From assembly GCA_030530145.1 (NCBI GenBank), contig JAUMVN010000002.1:1-64000 (forward strand): 64,000 nucleotides of DNA. Reading direction: 5' to 3'. The notes beneath the pieces were generated by a model. The model was not told where the DNA came from, made no database searches, and saw only the letters and a program-made list of their open reading frames with translations. This DNA comes from Coriobacteriia bacterium (GTDB lineage: Bacteria; Actinomycetota; Coriobacteriia; Coriobacteriales; Atopobiaceae). Every line of letters starts with the position of its first letter. Position 1 is the stretch's first letter. The position numbers and the translations under genes are program-made. Positions 24,839 through 33,004 of this stretch are shown one piece after another.

Positions 24839-27012
24839 TGGATAAGAAGGTCTTCAAGGTCGTGGCCGGCGCCGGCGCGTTGGCCGGGGATGGTGCGTAC
24901 CCCACGGTGAGCGCGGCGCTCGCGGCTGCGTGCGAACAGGTGCCGGACGAATCGGTGTCGGTCGAGGTCCGCGTCGCGCCCGGCGAGTACCGCGAGCGCG
25001 TTGAGATCCGCCGGCCGAACGTGACCTTGGTGGGCGAGACGGCCGAGAGCGTGCGCATCGTCTATGGCCTGGGCGCCTTCATGGAGTCCGGCGACGGCAG
25101 CGGGGTCGACGGCAAGCTCGGCACCTTCCGCACGTACACGGTGCTCGTGGACGCGGCGGACGTCGCGCTGCGCAACCTGACCATCGAGAACGACGCGGGC
25201 GACGGCCGCGAGGTCGGCCAGGGGCTTGCGCTCTACGCCGACGGCGACCGCCTCGTGGTCGACTCGTGCCGCCTGCTCGGCCACCAGGACACGCTCTTCT
25301 GCGGGCCGCTCCCGCCGCGTGAGGTCAAGCCGGGCGGCTTCATCGGCCCCAAGCAGTTCGCGCCGCGCGTCGTGGGGCGCCAGTACTTCCGCCGCTGCCT
25401 CATCGCAGGCGACGTCGACTTCATCTTCGGCGGCGGGCGCGCGTACTTCGAGGGCTGTGAGGTCCGCTCGCTCAACCGGAACATGGACGTCAACGGCTAT
25501 GTGACCGCGGCGTCCACGCCTGAGGGCGAGCCGTTCGGGCTCGTCTTCCACGGCTGCTCGTTCACGGCTGAGGTGGGCGTCGCCGACGGCACTGTCTACC
25601 TGGGGCGCCCGTGGCGCGAGTTCGCGCAAACGGTGCTTCTCGACTGCTGGCTCGGGGCGCACATAAAGGCAGAGGGCTGGTGGGACTGGAATAAACCCGC
25701 AGCTCACGGGGGCAGCTTCTACGCGGCGGGCGCACTTCACGGGCCCGCAGGGGACGTGGCCGGCTGGCCGGAGTGGGCGCACGCGATCGCTCCGGCAGAC
25801 GCCGCGCGCCTCTCTCGCCGCGCGGTGCTTGCCGGCGACGACGGCTGGGACCCCGAGGGCGGCGAGGGCGACGCGGTCGAGACCGCGCATCTTTCCGACA
25901 ACGGTCGCACCCTGCATATCCAGGCCTACTTCGAGGACGAGCCCGCGCTGCGCCGACGCTTCGCGCGCGACGGCCGCTCTGCGGCGTTTGCCGGCGGCTC
26001 GGCTGAGGACTGGCTCGCATGGCGCGGCCGCTCGCGCGAGCGCCTCGCCGACCTGCTGGGCATCTCGCTCCTTGAACGCTGCGAGCCCGAGCCGCGGGTG
26101 CTCGAGCGGGCGCTTCTTCCCGGCGGAATTACGCGCACGAAGATGGCCATTCTCACCGAGCCCGGCGTCTGGATGCCGTTCTACCTGTTGAAACCCGCCG
26201 AGCACAAGCGCGGCGCGGACGGGCGCGCCCTTTGCTGGGTCTGCCCGCACGGCCACCAGGGCGCCGGCAAGGACTCCATCGCCGGCGTCTCAGGCGTGCC
26301 CGCGACCGACGACGCGATCCGCCGCTTCAACTACGACTACGGCCTGCGCCTCGCGCGCATGGGCTACGTGGTCGCGTGCCCCGACGCGCGCGGCTGGGGC
26401 GAGCGCCGCGACTGGAAGGGCCAGGGCGACCAAGAGCAGCTCTACCTGCGCGGCACCTGCGCCAACCAGGCGAAGATGGCCGAGCCGCTGGGGCTCTCGG
26501 TCGCGGGGCTGAACACCTGGGACCTCATGCGGCTCGTGGACTATCTGGACGCGCGCGGCGATGTCTGCATGGACGAGCTCGGCTGCCTCGGCTTTTCCGG
26601 CGGGGGAGAGCAGACGCTCTATCTCGCGGCGCTCGACCCGCGCGTGAAGAAGGCCTTCATCTCGGGTTACCTGTACGGCTACGCGGACGCGCTGCTGCAC
26701 CTCAACGGCAACTGCGCCTGCAACTACGCGCCCGGCCTGTGGCGGCTCTTCGACATGGGCGACATCGCCTCGCTCATCGCGCCGCGCCCGCTCGTGGTGC
26801 AGAGCTGCGAAGGCGACCACCTCAACGGCCCGCGCGGCCTCGCGAACGTGGACGAGCAACTCGAGGTCGTGCGCGCGGCCTACGACCTCGCCGGCCACGA
26901 CGAGAACCTCGCGCACGAGGTCTGCCCCGGCGGTCACCACCTCGGCGTGTTCAACCTGGAAGAAGAAATCGCCTGGCTCGACGACCAGGCGAGGAAGGAC
27001 TGCGAACGATGA
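24838..27012 (+). CDS. Two-domain pectin esterase: CE8 methylesterase fused to an alpha/beta hydrolase
   Basis: A 724-residue fusion. Residues about 1-300 are a CE8 pectin methylesterase beta-helix: Asp151 in GHQDTLF (acid), Asp194 in GDVDFIFG (nucleophile) and GRPW at 256-259. Residues about 385-720 are an alpha/beta hydrolase with HGHQGAG, Ser587 in GFSGGG and a late GGHH segment, resembling carbohydrate acetyl-esterases. One protein may thus strip both methyl and acetyl esters from homogalacturonan oligomers. There is no signal peptide. It is coupled to its neighbours by 1-base and 4-base overlaps (24838; ATGA at 27009). Domain identities are strong; the second activity is inferred. Confidence 0.85.
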   Translation: MDKKVFKVVAGAGALAGDGAYPTVSAALAAACEQVPDESVSVEVRVAPGEYRERVEIRRPNVTLVGETAESVRIVYGLGAFMESGDGSGVDGKLGTFRTYTVLVDAADVALRNLTIENDAGDGREVGQGLALYADGDRLVVDSCRLLGHQDTLFCGPLPPREVKPGGFIGPKQFAPRVVGRQYFRRCLIAGDVDFIFGGGRAYFEGCEVRSLNRNMDVNGYVTAASTPEGEPFGLVFHGCSFTAEVGVADGTVYLGRPWREFAQTVLLDCWLGAHIKAEGWWDWNKPAAHGGSFYAAGALHGPAGDVAGWPEWAHAIAPADAARLSRRAVLAGDDGWDPEGGEGDAVETAHLSDNGRTLHIQAYFEDEPALRRRFARDGRSAAFAGGSAEDWLAWRGRSRERLADLLGISLLERCEPEPRVLERALLPGGITRTKMAILTEPGVWMPFYLLKPAEHKRGADGRALCWVCPHGHQGAGKDSIAGVSGVPATDDAIRRFNYDYGLRLARMGYVVACPDARGWGERRDWKGQGDQEQLYLRGTCANQAKMAEPLGLSVAGLNTWDLMRLVDYLDARGDVCMDELGCLGFSGGGEQTLYLAALDPRVKKAFISGYLYGYADALLHLNGNCACNYAPGLWRLFDMGDIASLIAPRPLVVQSCEGDHLNGPRGLANVDEQLEVVRAAYDLAGHDENLAHEVCPGGHHLGVFNLEEEIAWLDDQARKDCER

Positions 27013-27671
27013 AGAAAAACCTGAGCGAACTGACCATCTGCTGTTTCGGTGACTCTACCACCTGGGGCGACAACGGCACCGGCGAGGGCGGGCCGAGCAT
27101 CAGCTGGACGTCGCACCTGGGCGCGCTGCTTGACGGCGCCACGGTCGAGAACTTCGGCGTCAAGGGCTCGCGCCTGGCCATCAAGGCCGACCGCGACGAC
27201 TCCTTCGTCGAGCGCCTGGACGGCATCGACGCCGATGCCGACGTCTATGTGCTCTTCGGCGGCGTGAACGACTTTTCCCGCAACGTCCCCCTGGGCCAGA
27301 TGGGCTCCACCGACACGCACGAGTTCTACGGCGCGCTCGACTACCTGGTGCGCGGCATCACGGAGCGCTCGCCCGAGGCGCGTCTCGTGGTCATGACCCC
27401 GTGCAAGACCTCCGGCAAGCACGAGAAGGACATCCCCGGCAGCTTCGAGGAGAACCACCTGGGCCTTACGCAGGAGCCCTACGTCGCCGCGGTGCACGAG
27501 GTGGCCGACCGTTACTCGGTGCCCGTGATCGACCTCTACGCCGGCAGCGGTATCTCGCCCTTCTTGCCCGAGCACCGCGAGCGCTACATGCCCGACGGCC
27601 TGCACTACTCGCCGGCAGGCTACGAGCGCCTGGCGCATCGCATCGCCGCCGGCCTCCGCGCGATCCTCTAG
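27009..27671 (+). CDS. Small SGNH/GDSL-family esterase
   Basis: A 220-residue single-domain SGNH hydrolase: GDST (Ser16) block I, FGGVNDF block III and PDGLHYS block V with the Asp-His pair. It is the expected size for a simple carbohydrate or acetyl-esterase. ATG 27009 overlaps the upstream stop (ATGA), so it is the last gene of a three-gene esterase operon at 24032-27671, following GH28. No signal peptide is seen. It is the third SGNH esterase type in the locus and not a close relative of the two large ones. Confidence 0.82.
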   Translation: MKKNLSELTICCFGDSTTWGDNGTGEGGPSISWTSHLGALLDGATVENFGVKGSRLAIKADRDDSFVERLDGIDADADVYVLFGGVNDFSRNVPLGQMGSTDTHEFYGALDYLVRGITERSPEARLVVMTPCKTSGKHEKDIPGSFEENHLGLTQEPYVAAVHEVADRYSVPVIDLYAGSGISPFLPEHRERYMPDGLHYSPAGYERLAHRIAAGLRAIL

Positions 27672-27710
27672 CCGCTGCGCTGCCTCGGCTCCCGCGTGCG
27701 TCGTGTTGGT

Positions 27711-27931
27711 GCCCCTCAAGTAACGGTCGTAGCAACCAGCGCGCCCGAGCCGCCCCCTAAATGACGGTTGCAGCAATGGACGAGCCTGCTTCGCCCCTCA
27801 GATGACGGTTGCAGCAACGCGGCATTGCTGCAACCGTCATCTGAGGGGCGCTTTTGTCTCCAACAATGCTGCAACCGTCATTTAGGGGGCGCCGCGCTTC
27901 TCGCCGTTGCTACAACCGTCGTTTGAGGGGC
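27711..27931. repeat. Three-layer nested palindrome (R1-R2-R3-R3'-R2'-R1')
   Basis: Six about 25-bp units are related in sequence (core GACGGTTGCAGCA). R3 (27793-27817) pairs perfectly with R3' (27825-27849) across a 7-nt loop, R2 (27752-27775) pairs perfectly with R2' (27867-27890), and R1 (27711-27736) pairs at about 22 of 26 positions with R1' (27906-27931). Unit-specific variants match only their nested partner, for example CTAAATG with CATTTAG and CTCAGATG with CATCTGAG. Confidence 0.88.
27793..27856 (+). terminator. Intrinsic terminator formed by the innermost hairpin R3/R3'
   Basis: The perfect 25-bp R3/R3' stem with its 7-nt loop is followed by GCTTTTG (27850-27856), so it can serve as the terminator of the esterase operon ending at 27671. 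Confidence 0.7.
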
Positions 27932-28050
27932 GCACCGTCCACGCTCACCACCCGCGATGGCCTACGCCCGCCGCTCACCGCCCAGAAACGCCGCCCGTCC
28001 TGTTGTTTCTCTGTTGACGCGAGAATCACGGGCGGGCGGCTTTACAGTTA

Positions 28051-28066
28051 GGGTTAACGTTCACCT
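28051..28066. promoter_or_regulatory. Motif B operator upstream of second GH105 gene
   Basis: GGGTTAACGTTCACCT lies 41 nt before ATG 28107, just after a possible -10 (TTACAG/TACAGT, 28042-28048). It matches the sites before uxaC and transporter 20443, so the 28107-30946 operon probably belongs to the same regulon. Confidence 0.72.
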
Positions 28067-28106
28067 AGCAAGGCGCAGGGGCGCCGAAGAGAGAGGGAAG
28101 CCAACC

Positions 28107-29339
28107 ATGGGATGCAACCAGATTCTGGACCGCTACATTGCCCAGCTCGTGGAGAACTCCACGCCGCAGGCGCCCGCGTGGAACATCGAGAAGATCCGCG
28201 CCGGCAAGGAGAACACCTGGAACTACATCGACGGCTGCATGATCAAGGCGCTCATCGAGCTCAACGAGATCACCGGCGAGGACCGCTACCTGGAGTTCGC
28301 CGACAGCTACATCGACTTCTTCGTCCAGGACGACGGCACCATCAAGCACTACGACCCCACCGAGTACAACCTCGATAACGTCAACGCCGGCAAGACCCTC
28401 TATCGCCTCTACGAGATCACCGGCAAGGAGAAGTACCGCCTTGCCATGGACACGATCTACAGCCAGCTCGAGTGCCAGCCGCGCACCAAGGAGGGCGTCT
28501 TCTGGCACAAGGCGGTCTACCCCAACCAGATCTGGCTCGACGGCATGTACATGGCCCAGCCGTTCTACATGCAGTATGAGCTCTCGTTCCACAACCGCCG
28601 CGCCTGCTCCGACTCGTTCCACATGTTCCAGGTGGTCCGCGACCTCATGCGCAACGAGAAGAACGGACTGTACTACCACGCCTACGACTCGTCCAAGAAG
28701 CAGTTCTGGTGCGACCCCGTGACCGGCCTCTCCCAGAACTTCTGGCTGCGCGCCGAGGGTTGGTTCGCCATGGCGCTCATCGATACCTGGGAGCTCATGC
28801 CGCCCTCGATGTCCGCCGAGAAGGACGGCCTGCGCGAGATGTTCGTCGACCTCATCGACTCCATGCTGCCCTACCAGGACGAGAAGACCGGTATGTGGCA
28901 CCAGGTTATCAACCTGCCGAACATCGCCCCCAACTACCTCGAGGAGTCCGGCAGCGCCATCTTCGCAAACGCCATCATGAAGGGCTGCCGCCTGGGCGTC
29001 CTCCCCGAGCGTTACTACGCCTACGGCCGCCGCGCGTTCGACGGCGTCTGCGAGACCTGCCTCTCCGAGAAGGACGGCCAGCTCGCCCTCGACAACATCT
29101 GCCTGGTCGCGGGTCTCGGCAACAACACGCACCGCGAGGGCACCTTCGACTACTACATGCGCGAGCCCATCGTCAAGAACGACGCCAAGGGCGTGGCCCC
29201 GCTCGTGCTCGCCTACATCGAGACCATGAAGCACGACAAGCTCGACGGCAAGTGCGACCCGATGAGCCCGGCCGGCTGCTGCTCGGTCGAGGATCCCTGG
29301 GGCGGCTACACCCCCGGCATCAACGGGAAGAAGGCGTAG
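28107..29339 (+). CDS. GH105 unsaturated galacturonyl/rhamnogalacturonyl hydrolase (second copy)
   Basis: A 410-residue (alpha/alpha)6-barrel GH105 enzyme with the catalytic Asp145 in PNQIWLDGMYMAQPF, plus ENTWNYIDGCM and QNFWLRAEGWFAMAL. It removes the unsaturated uronate from oligosaccharides made by lyases. ATG 28107 has GAGAGAGGGAAG in front; an upstream in-frame start at 27957 would overlap the operator and is rejected. It is not a close paralogue of the GH105 at 7648, so substrate ranges probably differ (rhamnogalacturonan versus galacturonan). It begins a three-gene operon under motif B. Confidence 0.88.
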   Translation: MGCNQILDRYIAQLVENSTPQAPAWNIEKIRAGKENTWNYIDGCMIKALIELNEITGEDRYLEFADSYIDFFVQDDGTIKHYDPTEYNLDNVNAGKTLYRLYEITGKEKYRLAMDTIYSQLECQPRTKEGVFWHKAVYPNQIWLDGMYMAQPFYMQYELSFHNRRACSDSFHMFQVVRDLMRNEKNGLYYHAYDSSKKQFWCDPVTGLSQNFWLRAEGWFAMALIDTWELMPPSMSAEKDGLREMFVDLIDSMLPYQDEKTGMWHQVINLPNIAPNYLEESGSAIFANAIMKGCRLGVLPERYYAYGRRAFDGVCETCLSEKDGQLALDNICLVAGLGNNTHREGTFDYYMREPIVKNDAKGVAPLVLAYIETMKHDKLDGKCDPMSPAGCCSVEDPWGGYTPGINGKKA

Positions 29340-29356
29340 CCGTGGGGGAGAAGAAC

Positions 29357-30238
29357 GTGAACGGCGCGGCGGCCTTCAACGTCGGCGTGCGCCTGCACGA
29401 CCTGCCCGAGGGCTCGGTCGAGAAGCGCATCATCATGGCCGGCGAGCTGGGTTTTACCTGCATCCAACTGCCGAGCAAGGTCGTCTACACGAGCTACGGC
29501 ATCGACCGGAACGGCCTTGACGAGGACCTCGCGGCGCGACTCCGCGCGGTCTTCGACGAGGCGGGCGTCCACGTGGCGGTCTTCGGCTGCTACAAGAACC
29601 TCGCCACGCCCGACGCGGCCCAGCTCGCCGAGAACCTCGAGGATTACCGCGCCTGCACGCGGTTCGCGGCGCTTCTCGGCGGCTGCCCCGTCGGCACCGA
29701 GACCGGGCGCCCCAACGCAGGCAACAAGGTCGCCGACGACCGCTTCGAGCCGGCGGCGATGGACGCCTTCTGCGGAGGCCTCGCCAACGCGTGCGAGCTC
29801 GCCGAGGCGGCCGGCGTGCCGCTGCTCATCGAGCCCGGTTGGAACGAGGTGGTGAACACCCCCGAGCGCTGCCGCGAGGTCCTCGACCGCGTCGACTCGG
29901 CCGCGCTCGGCGTCATCTACGACCCGGTCTCGCTGCTTCACCCCACCGTGGCGGCGCAGTCGGCCGACGTCGTGGCCCGCATGCTCGAGCTCAACGGCGG
30001 CGCTATCCGCGTGCTCCACGCCAAGGATTACGAGGTCGTGGACAACGAGGACTCGGCCGGCTGGTGCGACGGCTCCGGCAGCCGCCTCGTCTGCCGCGGC
30101 GCGGGCGAGACCGGTGCCTTCGACTTCGCGCCTCTTGCCGATTGGGCGCGCACGGTGCGGCCCGGCATCGACTGCGTCATCGAGAACTCGACGCCCGCCA
30201 CGAACGTGGCGTGCCGCGATTATCTGCTTGGACTATAG
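29357..30238 (+). CDS. Xylose-isomerase-like TIM-barrel protein (second copy)
   Basis: A 293-residue sugar isomerase/epimerase-family TIM barrel, related to 8777-9601: FNVGVRLHDL start, VFGCYKNL, GTETGRPN, LIEPGWNEVV, IYDPVSLL and LHAKDYEV provide the metal-binding acids at strand ends. GTG 29357 is chosen because GGGGGAG lies six bases before it; a GTG at 29342 is directly on the stop of GH105 without a site. Its placement straight after a GH105, as in the first cluster, indicates a linked function. The reaction is unknown. Confidence 0.75.
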   Translation: MNGAAAFNVGVRLHDLPEGSVEKRIIMAGELGFTCIQLPSKVVYTSYGIDRNGLDEDLAARLRAVFDEAGVHVAVFGCYKNLATPDAAQLAENLEDYRACTRFAALLGGCPVGTETGRPNAGNKVADDRFEPAAMDAFCGGLANACELAEAAGVPLLIEPGWNEVVNTPERCREVLDRVDSAALGVIYDPVSLLHPTVAAQSADVVARMLELNGGAIRVLHAKDYEVVDNEDSAGWCDGSGSRLVCRGAGETGAFDFAPLADWARTVRPGIDCVIENSTPATNVACRDYLLGL

Positions 30239-30262
30239 GCAACCAGAAAGGACGCCAACGTT

Positions 30263-30946
30263 TTGAAACCCCTGCTCGTTACCAAGTACGAAGAGGAATC
30301 CATCGACTGGGGCCACACGGCGCTTCGCTACGCGATCTACGTTGTGGGACTCTTCTGCATCTCGACGGGCACGGTGCTCCAGACCGCGTCGGGGCTGGGC
30401 GTCGCGTCGCTCACCTGCTTCGCGACGTTCGCCTCGCGCGCCACGGGCACCACGCTGGGGTTCATGATCGCGCTGACGTACGCCATCTACATCGGTTGCC
30501 AGGCGCTCATCCTGCGCCGCCGCTTCCAGGCCAGGATCCTGCTCGAGATGGTGTTCGCGTTCTCGATGGGCTACCTCGTCGACCTGATCGCGTCGTTTAT
30601 CACCGTGAGCCCGCACGGCATCGTGGCGCAGGTCGTGTGTATGTGCTGCGCGCTCGTGATCACGGCGTTCGGCGCTTCGCTCATGGTCGACATGGAGATC
30701 GTCCCGAACGCGCCGGACGGCCTCGTGCAGGTGGCGAGCGAGGCGCTCGGCACGACCTTCGGCAACGTGAAGGTCGTCTTCGACGTGAGCCACGTGGTCG
30801 CGTCTATCCTGGGGTCGCTGCTGCTCTTCGGGGATATCTCGGGCTTCGGCCTGACCACGATCGTGTCCGCGCTGTTCCTGGGTCGGATCATCAACGTGAT
30901 TATGGGCACCGTGGGGGAGCGTGCGCAGGCGGCGGTCTGGGCATAG
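30263..30946 (+). CDS. YitT/YczE-like membrane protein
   Basis: A 227-residue protein with about five to six membrane helices, of the YczE/YyaS/YitT integral membrane family of unknown function. It starts at TTG 30263 with AAAGGA ten bases before it; no closer ATG keeps the family N-terminus. Lying 24 nt after the isomerase gene in the motif-B-controlled operon, it might take part in sugar or sugar-acid movement, but this is only suggested by location. Confidence 0.72.
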   Translation: MKPLLVTKYEEESIDWGHTALRYAIYVVGLFCISTGTVLQTASGLGVASLTCFATFASRATGTTLGFMIALTYAIYIGCQALILRRRFQARILLEMVFAFSMGYLVDLIASFITVSPHGIVAQVVCMCCALVITAFGASLMVDMEIVPNAPDGLVQVASEALGTTFGNVKVVFDVSHVVASILGSLLLFGDISGFGLTTIVSALFLGRIINVIMGTVGERAQAAVWA

Positions 30947-31030
30947 CGGTGCCGGGCGGCCCGCCCTGCACGTTAAGTCGGCCTTAGGGCGTCCGGATAC
31001 GCCGATTCGGCTCCCCGCGTCACACTTTTT

Positions 31031-31171
31031 CGAGATTCTGCGTGGCTTGAACGTGGTTTTGGCGCCTCGGAGATGGCTTCTTGCCGTTTCCGAGGCGCTG
31101 TCTTTTGCGTTTGCCCAGTTGAGCATCGTTGTTTATTTCATCAATCTATTAATCAAGCACGCAGAACCTCG
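31031..31171. repeat. Long inverted repeat element E4
   Basis: Outer arms 31031-31048 and 31155-31171 pair with two irregularities (CGAGATTCTGCGTGGCTT / AAGCACGCAGAACCTCG). Inside are a perfect 9-bp stem GCGCCTCGG/CCGAGGCGC (31062-31070, 31090-31098) and the core GCGTTTGCCCAGTTGA (31107-31122), shared with E3 and E5. It fills the gap before brnQ. Confidence 0.7.
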
Positions 31172-31241
31172 TATTTTTGTGCAGCGAGCTCCCTGAGCTA
31201 AGATTCTGCGCTGTATCGAGCCCCCAGACAGAGGTCATTGC

Positions 31242-32600
31242 ATGAACAATCCATCCCAGACTTCGGCGCGCCTTTCCCCTAAACAGTCGCTTATGGTCGG
31301 CGTGGCGCTCTTCTCGATGTTCTTCGGCGCGGGCAACCTGATCCTGCCGCCGTTGCTGGGCCTGCAGGCCGGCGACCAGAGCGTGCCGGCCATGGTCGGC
31401 TTCCTGGTCACGGCGATCGGCCTTCCGGTGGCCGGCATCGTGACGGTGGCCCTTGCCGGCACGGCCCGCGAGCTCGCCGGGCGCGTCCACCCGAGGTTCG
31501 CGAGCGTCTTCATCGGCGCCGTTTATCTTTCCATCGGCCCGTGCCTCGCCATTCCTCGCACGAGCACCACGGCGTTCGAGATGATCGCCCCCCTGCTTCC
31601 CGAGGGCATCTCGGCCTCGGCCGCGCTGCTCGTGTTCTCGGTCGCGTTCTTCGCGGTGGCCTACCTCATGGCCATGCACCCGAGCAGCATCACCCGCCTT
31701 CTCGGCCGCGTGACGGGCCCGGCGCTCATCGCGCTCATCGTCGTGGTCGTGGTCTCCGCCGTGGTCGCGCCTTCCGGCGATGTCGCCGCCGCGCAGGCGC
31801 CTTACGACAGGGGCGCCGCCATCCAGGGCGCCTTGACGGGCTACCAGTCGATGGACCTCTTGGCGTCGTTGACCTTCGGAATCGTGATCGCCGAGAACAT
31901 CCGCGGCCTCGGCGTGCACGAGCCGGCCGGCGTGGCGCGGGAGGTTTCGCGCGCGGGCGTGGTCGCGGGCCTGCTCATGGGCGTGATCTATTGCGGCCTC
32001 GCGTGGGTGGGCGCCAGCCTCGGCAATGTCGTTCCCGATGCGGCGAACGGCGCGGCGGTCCTGGCCAAGTCGGCGGAGCTCCACTTCGGGGTCGCCGGCA
32101 CGGCGGTCGTCGCGGCGATCTTCCTGCTCGCGTGCCTCAACGTGTGCATCGGCCTCATCACCTGCTGCGGGTCGTACTTCGCCGAGACGTACGGCGCCGA
32201 TGCGCCCGCCGCGGCCGGCCCGCTGCGTCATGTGCCGTACCGCGCATGGGCCCTCGCGTTCGCTGCGTTCTCGTGCGTGCTGTCCAACTTCGGCCTCAAC
32301 GCGATCCTCGCGTTCTCGGTGCCGCTGCTCGGCGCGCTGTACCCGATCGCCATTGTGCTGGTCGCCTTGGGGCTCTTCCACCGCGCATGCGACGCGAACC
32401 CGCAGGTATGGCCCTGGGCCGTCGGCGTCACCGGCGCGGTGAGCGTTTCCGTTGCCCTGCGCGACGCCCTTGCACCGGCGCTGTGGCTCCCGACCGATGC
32501 GCTGCCCCTTGCGGGTGACGGCCTCGGCTGGGTCGTGCCGGCGGTGGCGGGCGTGCTCATCGGCTTCGCACACGCGCGGCTGGCGCGCCGCGGGGCGTAG
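31242..32600 (+). CDS. brnQ: Branched-chain amino acid permease, LIVCS family
   Basis: BrnQ-type sodium-coupled uptake of leucine, isoleucine and valine. The 452 residues have about 12 hydrophobic helices and the family opening MFFGAGNLILPPLLG, then SIGPCLAIPRTSTTAFE in helix 3 and QSMDLLASLTFG mid-protein. It stands alone, after element E4 and before the ABC remnant. Nothing links it to pectin use; it marks the start of the accessory stretch. Confidence 0.92.
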   Translation: MNNPSQTSARLSPKQSLMVGVALFSMFFGAGNLILPPLLGLQAGDQSVPAMVGFLVTAIGLPVAGIVTVALAGTARELAGRVHPRFASVFIGAVYLSIGPCLAIPRTSTTAFEMIAPLLPEGISASAALLVFSVAFFAVAYLMAMHPSSITRLLGRVTGPALIALIVVVVVSAVVAPSGDVAAAQAPYDRGAAIQGALTGYQSMDLLASLTFGIVIAENIRGLGVHEPAGVAREVSRAGVVAGLLMGVIYCGLAWVGASLGNVVPDAANGAAVLAKSAELHFGVAGTAVVAAIFLLACLNVCIGLITCCGSYFAETYGADAPAAAGPLRHVPYRAWALAFAAFSCVLSNFGLNAILAFSVPLLGALYPIAIVLVALGLFHRACDANPQVWPWAVGVTGAVSVSVALRDALAPALWLPTDALPLAGDGLGWVVPAVAGVLIGFAHARLARRGA

Positions 32601-32643
32601 CTGAGCGGGCTGAGGCCCACGGTTCTGATCCGCCCTCTACGCG

Positions 32644-32781
32644 TGGGTTTCTCGCCAGGTCGTCGTCCTCAAGGACGGCGTAGTGGCCGAGCAGGGCAGC
32701 CCCGCCGAGCTTAAGGCCGCCGGCGGCGAGTTCGCCCACATGGTCGAGCTGCAGAAGGAGTCGGCCGGCTGGCGGCTGTAG
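32644..32781 (+). pseudogene. ABC-transporter ATPase C-terminal remnant
   Basis: The frame reads to a TAG at 32779-32781 and gives the typical end of a fused ABC exporter: VVVLKDGVVAEQG, then HMVELQKE. Everything upstream (Walker A, signature, Walker B, membrane part) is missing, and homology begins at about 32653, only about 50 nt after the brnQ stop. It is the scar of a deletion or of an insertion of brnQ. The terminator at 32825 probably belonged to it. Confidence 0.75.
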
Positions 32782-32824
32782 GGGGGCGGCAACAGGTCGC
32801 CGCACTTCACGCATCTAAGCACTT

Positions 32825-32863
32825 GCGGGCGCTCCGGGCCACACGCCCGGGGCGCCCGCTTTT
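32825..32863 (+). terminator. Rho-independent terminator after the ABC remnant
   Basis: GCGGGCGC and CCGGGC (32825-32839) pair with GCCCGG and GCGCCCGC (32845-32859) around a 5-nt loop, followed by TTTTG. Confidence 0.88.
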
Positions 32864-32883
32864 GTGGCGCAGATGGGTGGCGT

Positions 32884-32970
32884 ATTCGTATTTTGGTACT
32901 CGTATTATTCGGATTTTGGTACCCATTGGATTCGTATTTTGGTACGGCAGCATTCGGATTTTGGTATACT
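32884..32970 (+). repeat. Direct repeats and promoter before ATPase gene 33005
   Basis: Four copies of the 16-mer ATTCGTATTTTGGTAC (or with GG for GT) start at 32884, 32907, 32930 and 32952, spaced 23, 23 and 22 bp. The last copy runs into TATACT (32965-32970), a good -10, so the array is embedded in the promoter. Such phasing (about two helical turns) suits a DNA-binding protein; autoregulation is possible. Confidence 0.85.
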
Positions 32971-33004
32971 CCCAGCTAAACAAGCTTATAAATAGGGAGT
33001 TTCG

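Noticed and set aside
32884-32970. Iterons of a plasmid-type replication origin
   Set aside because: No rep gene or A+T-rich unwinding region is near; the repeats merge with a -10 hexamer of the ATPase gene.
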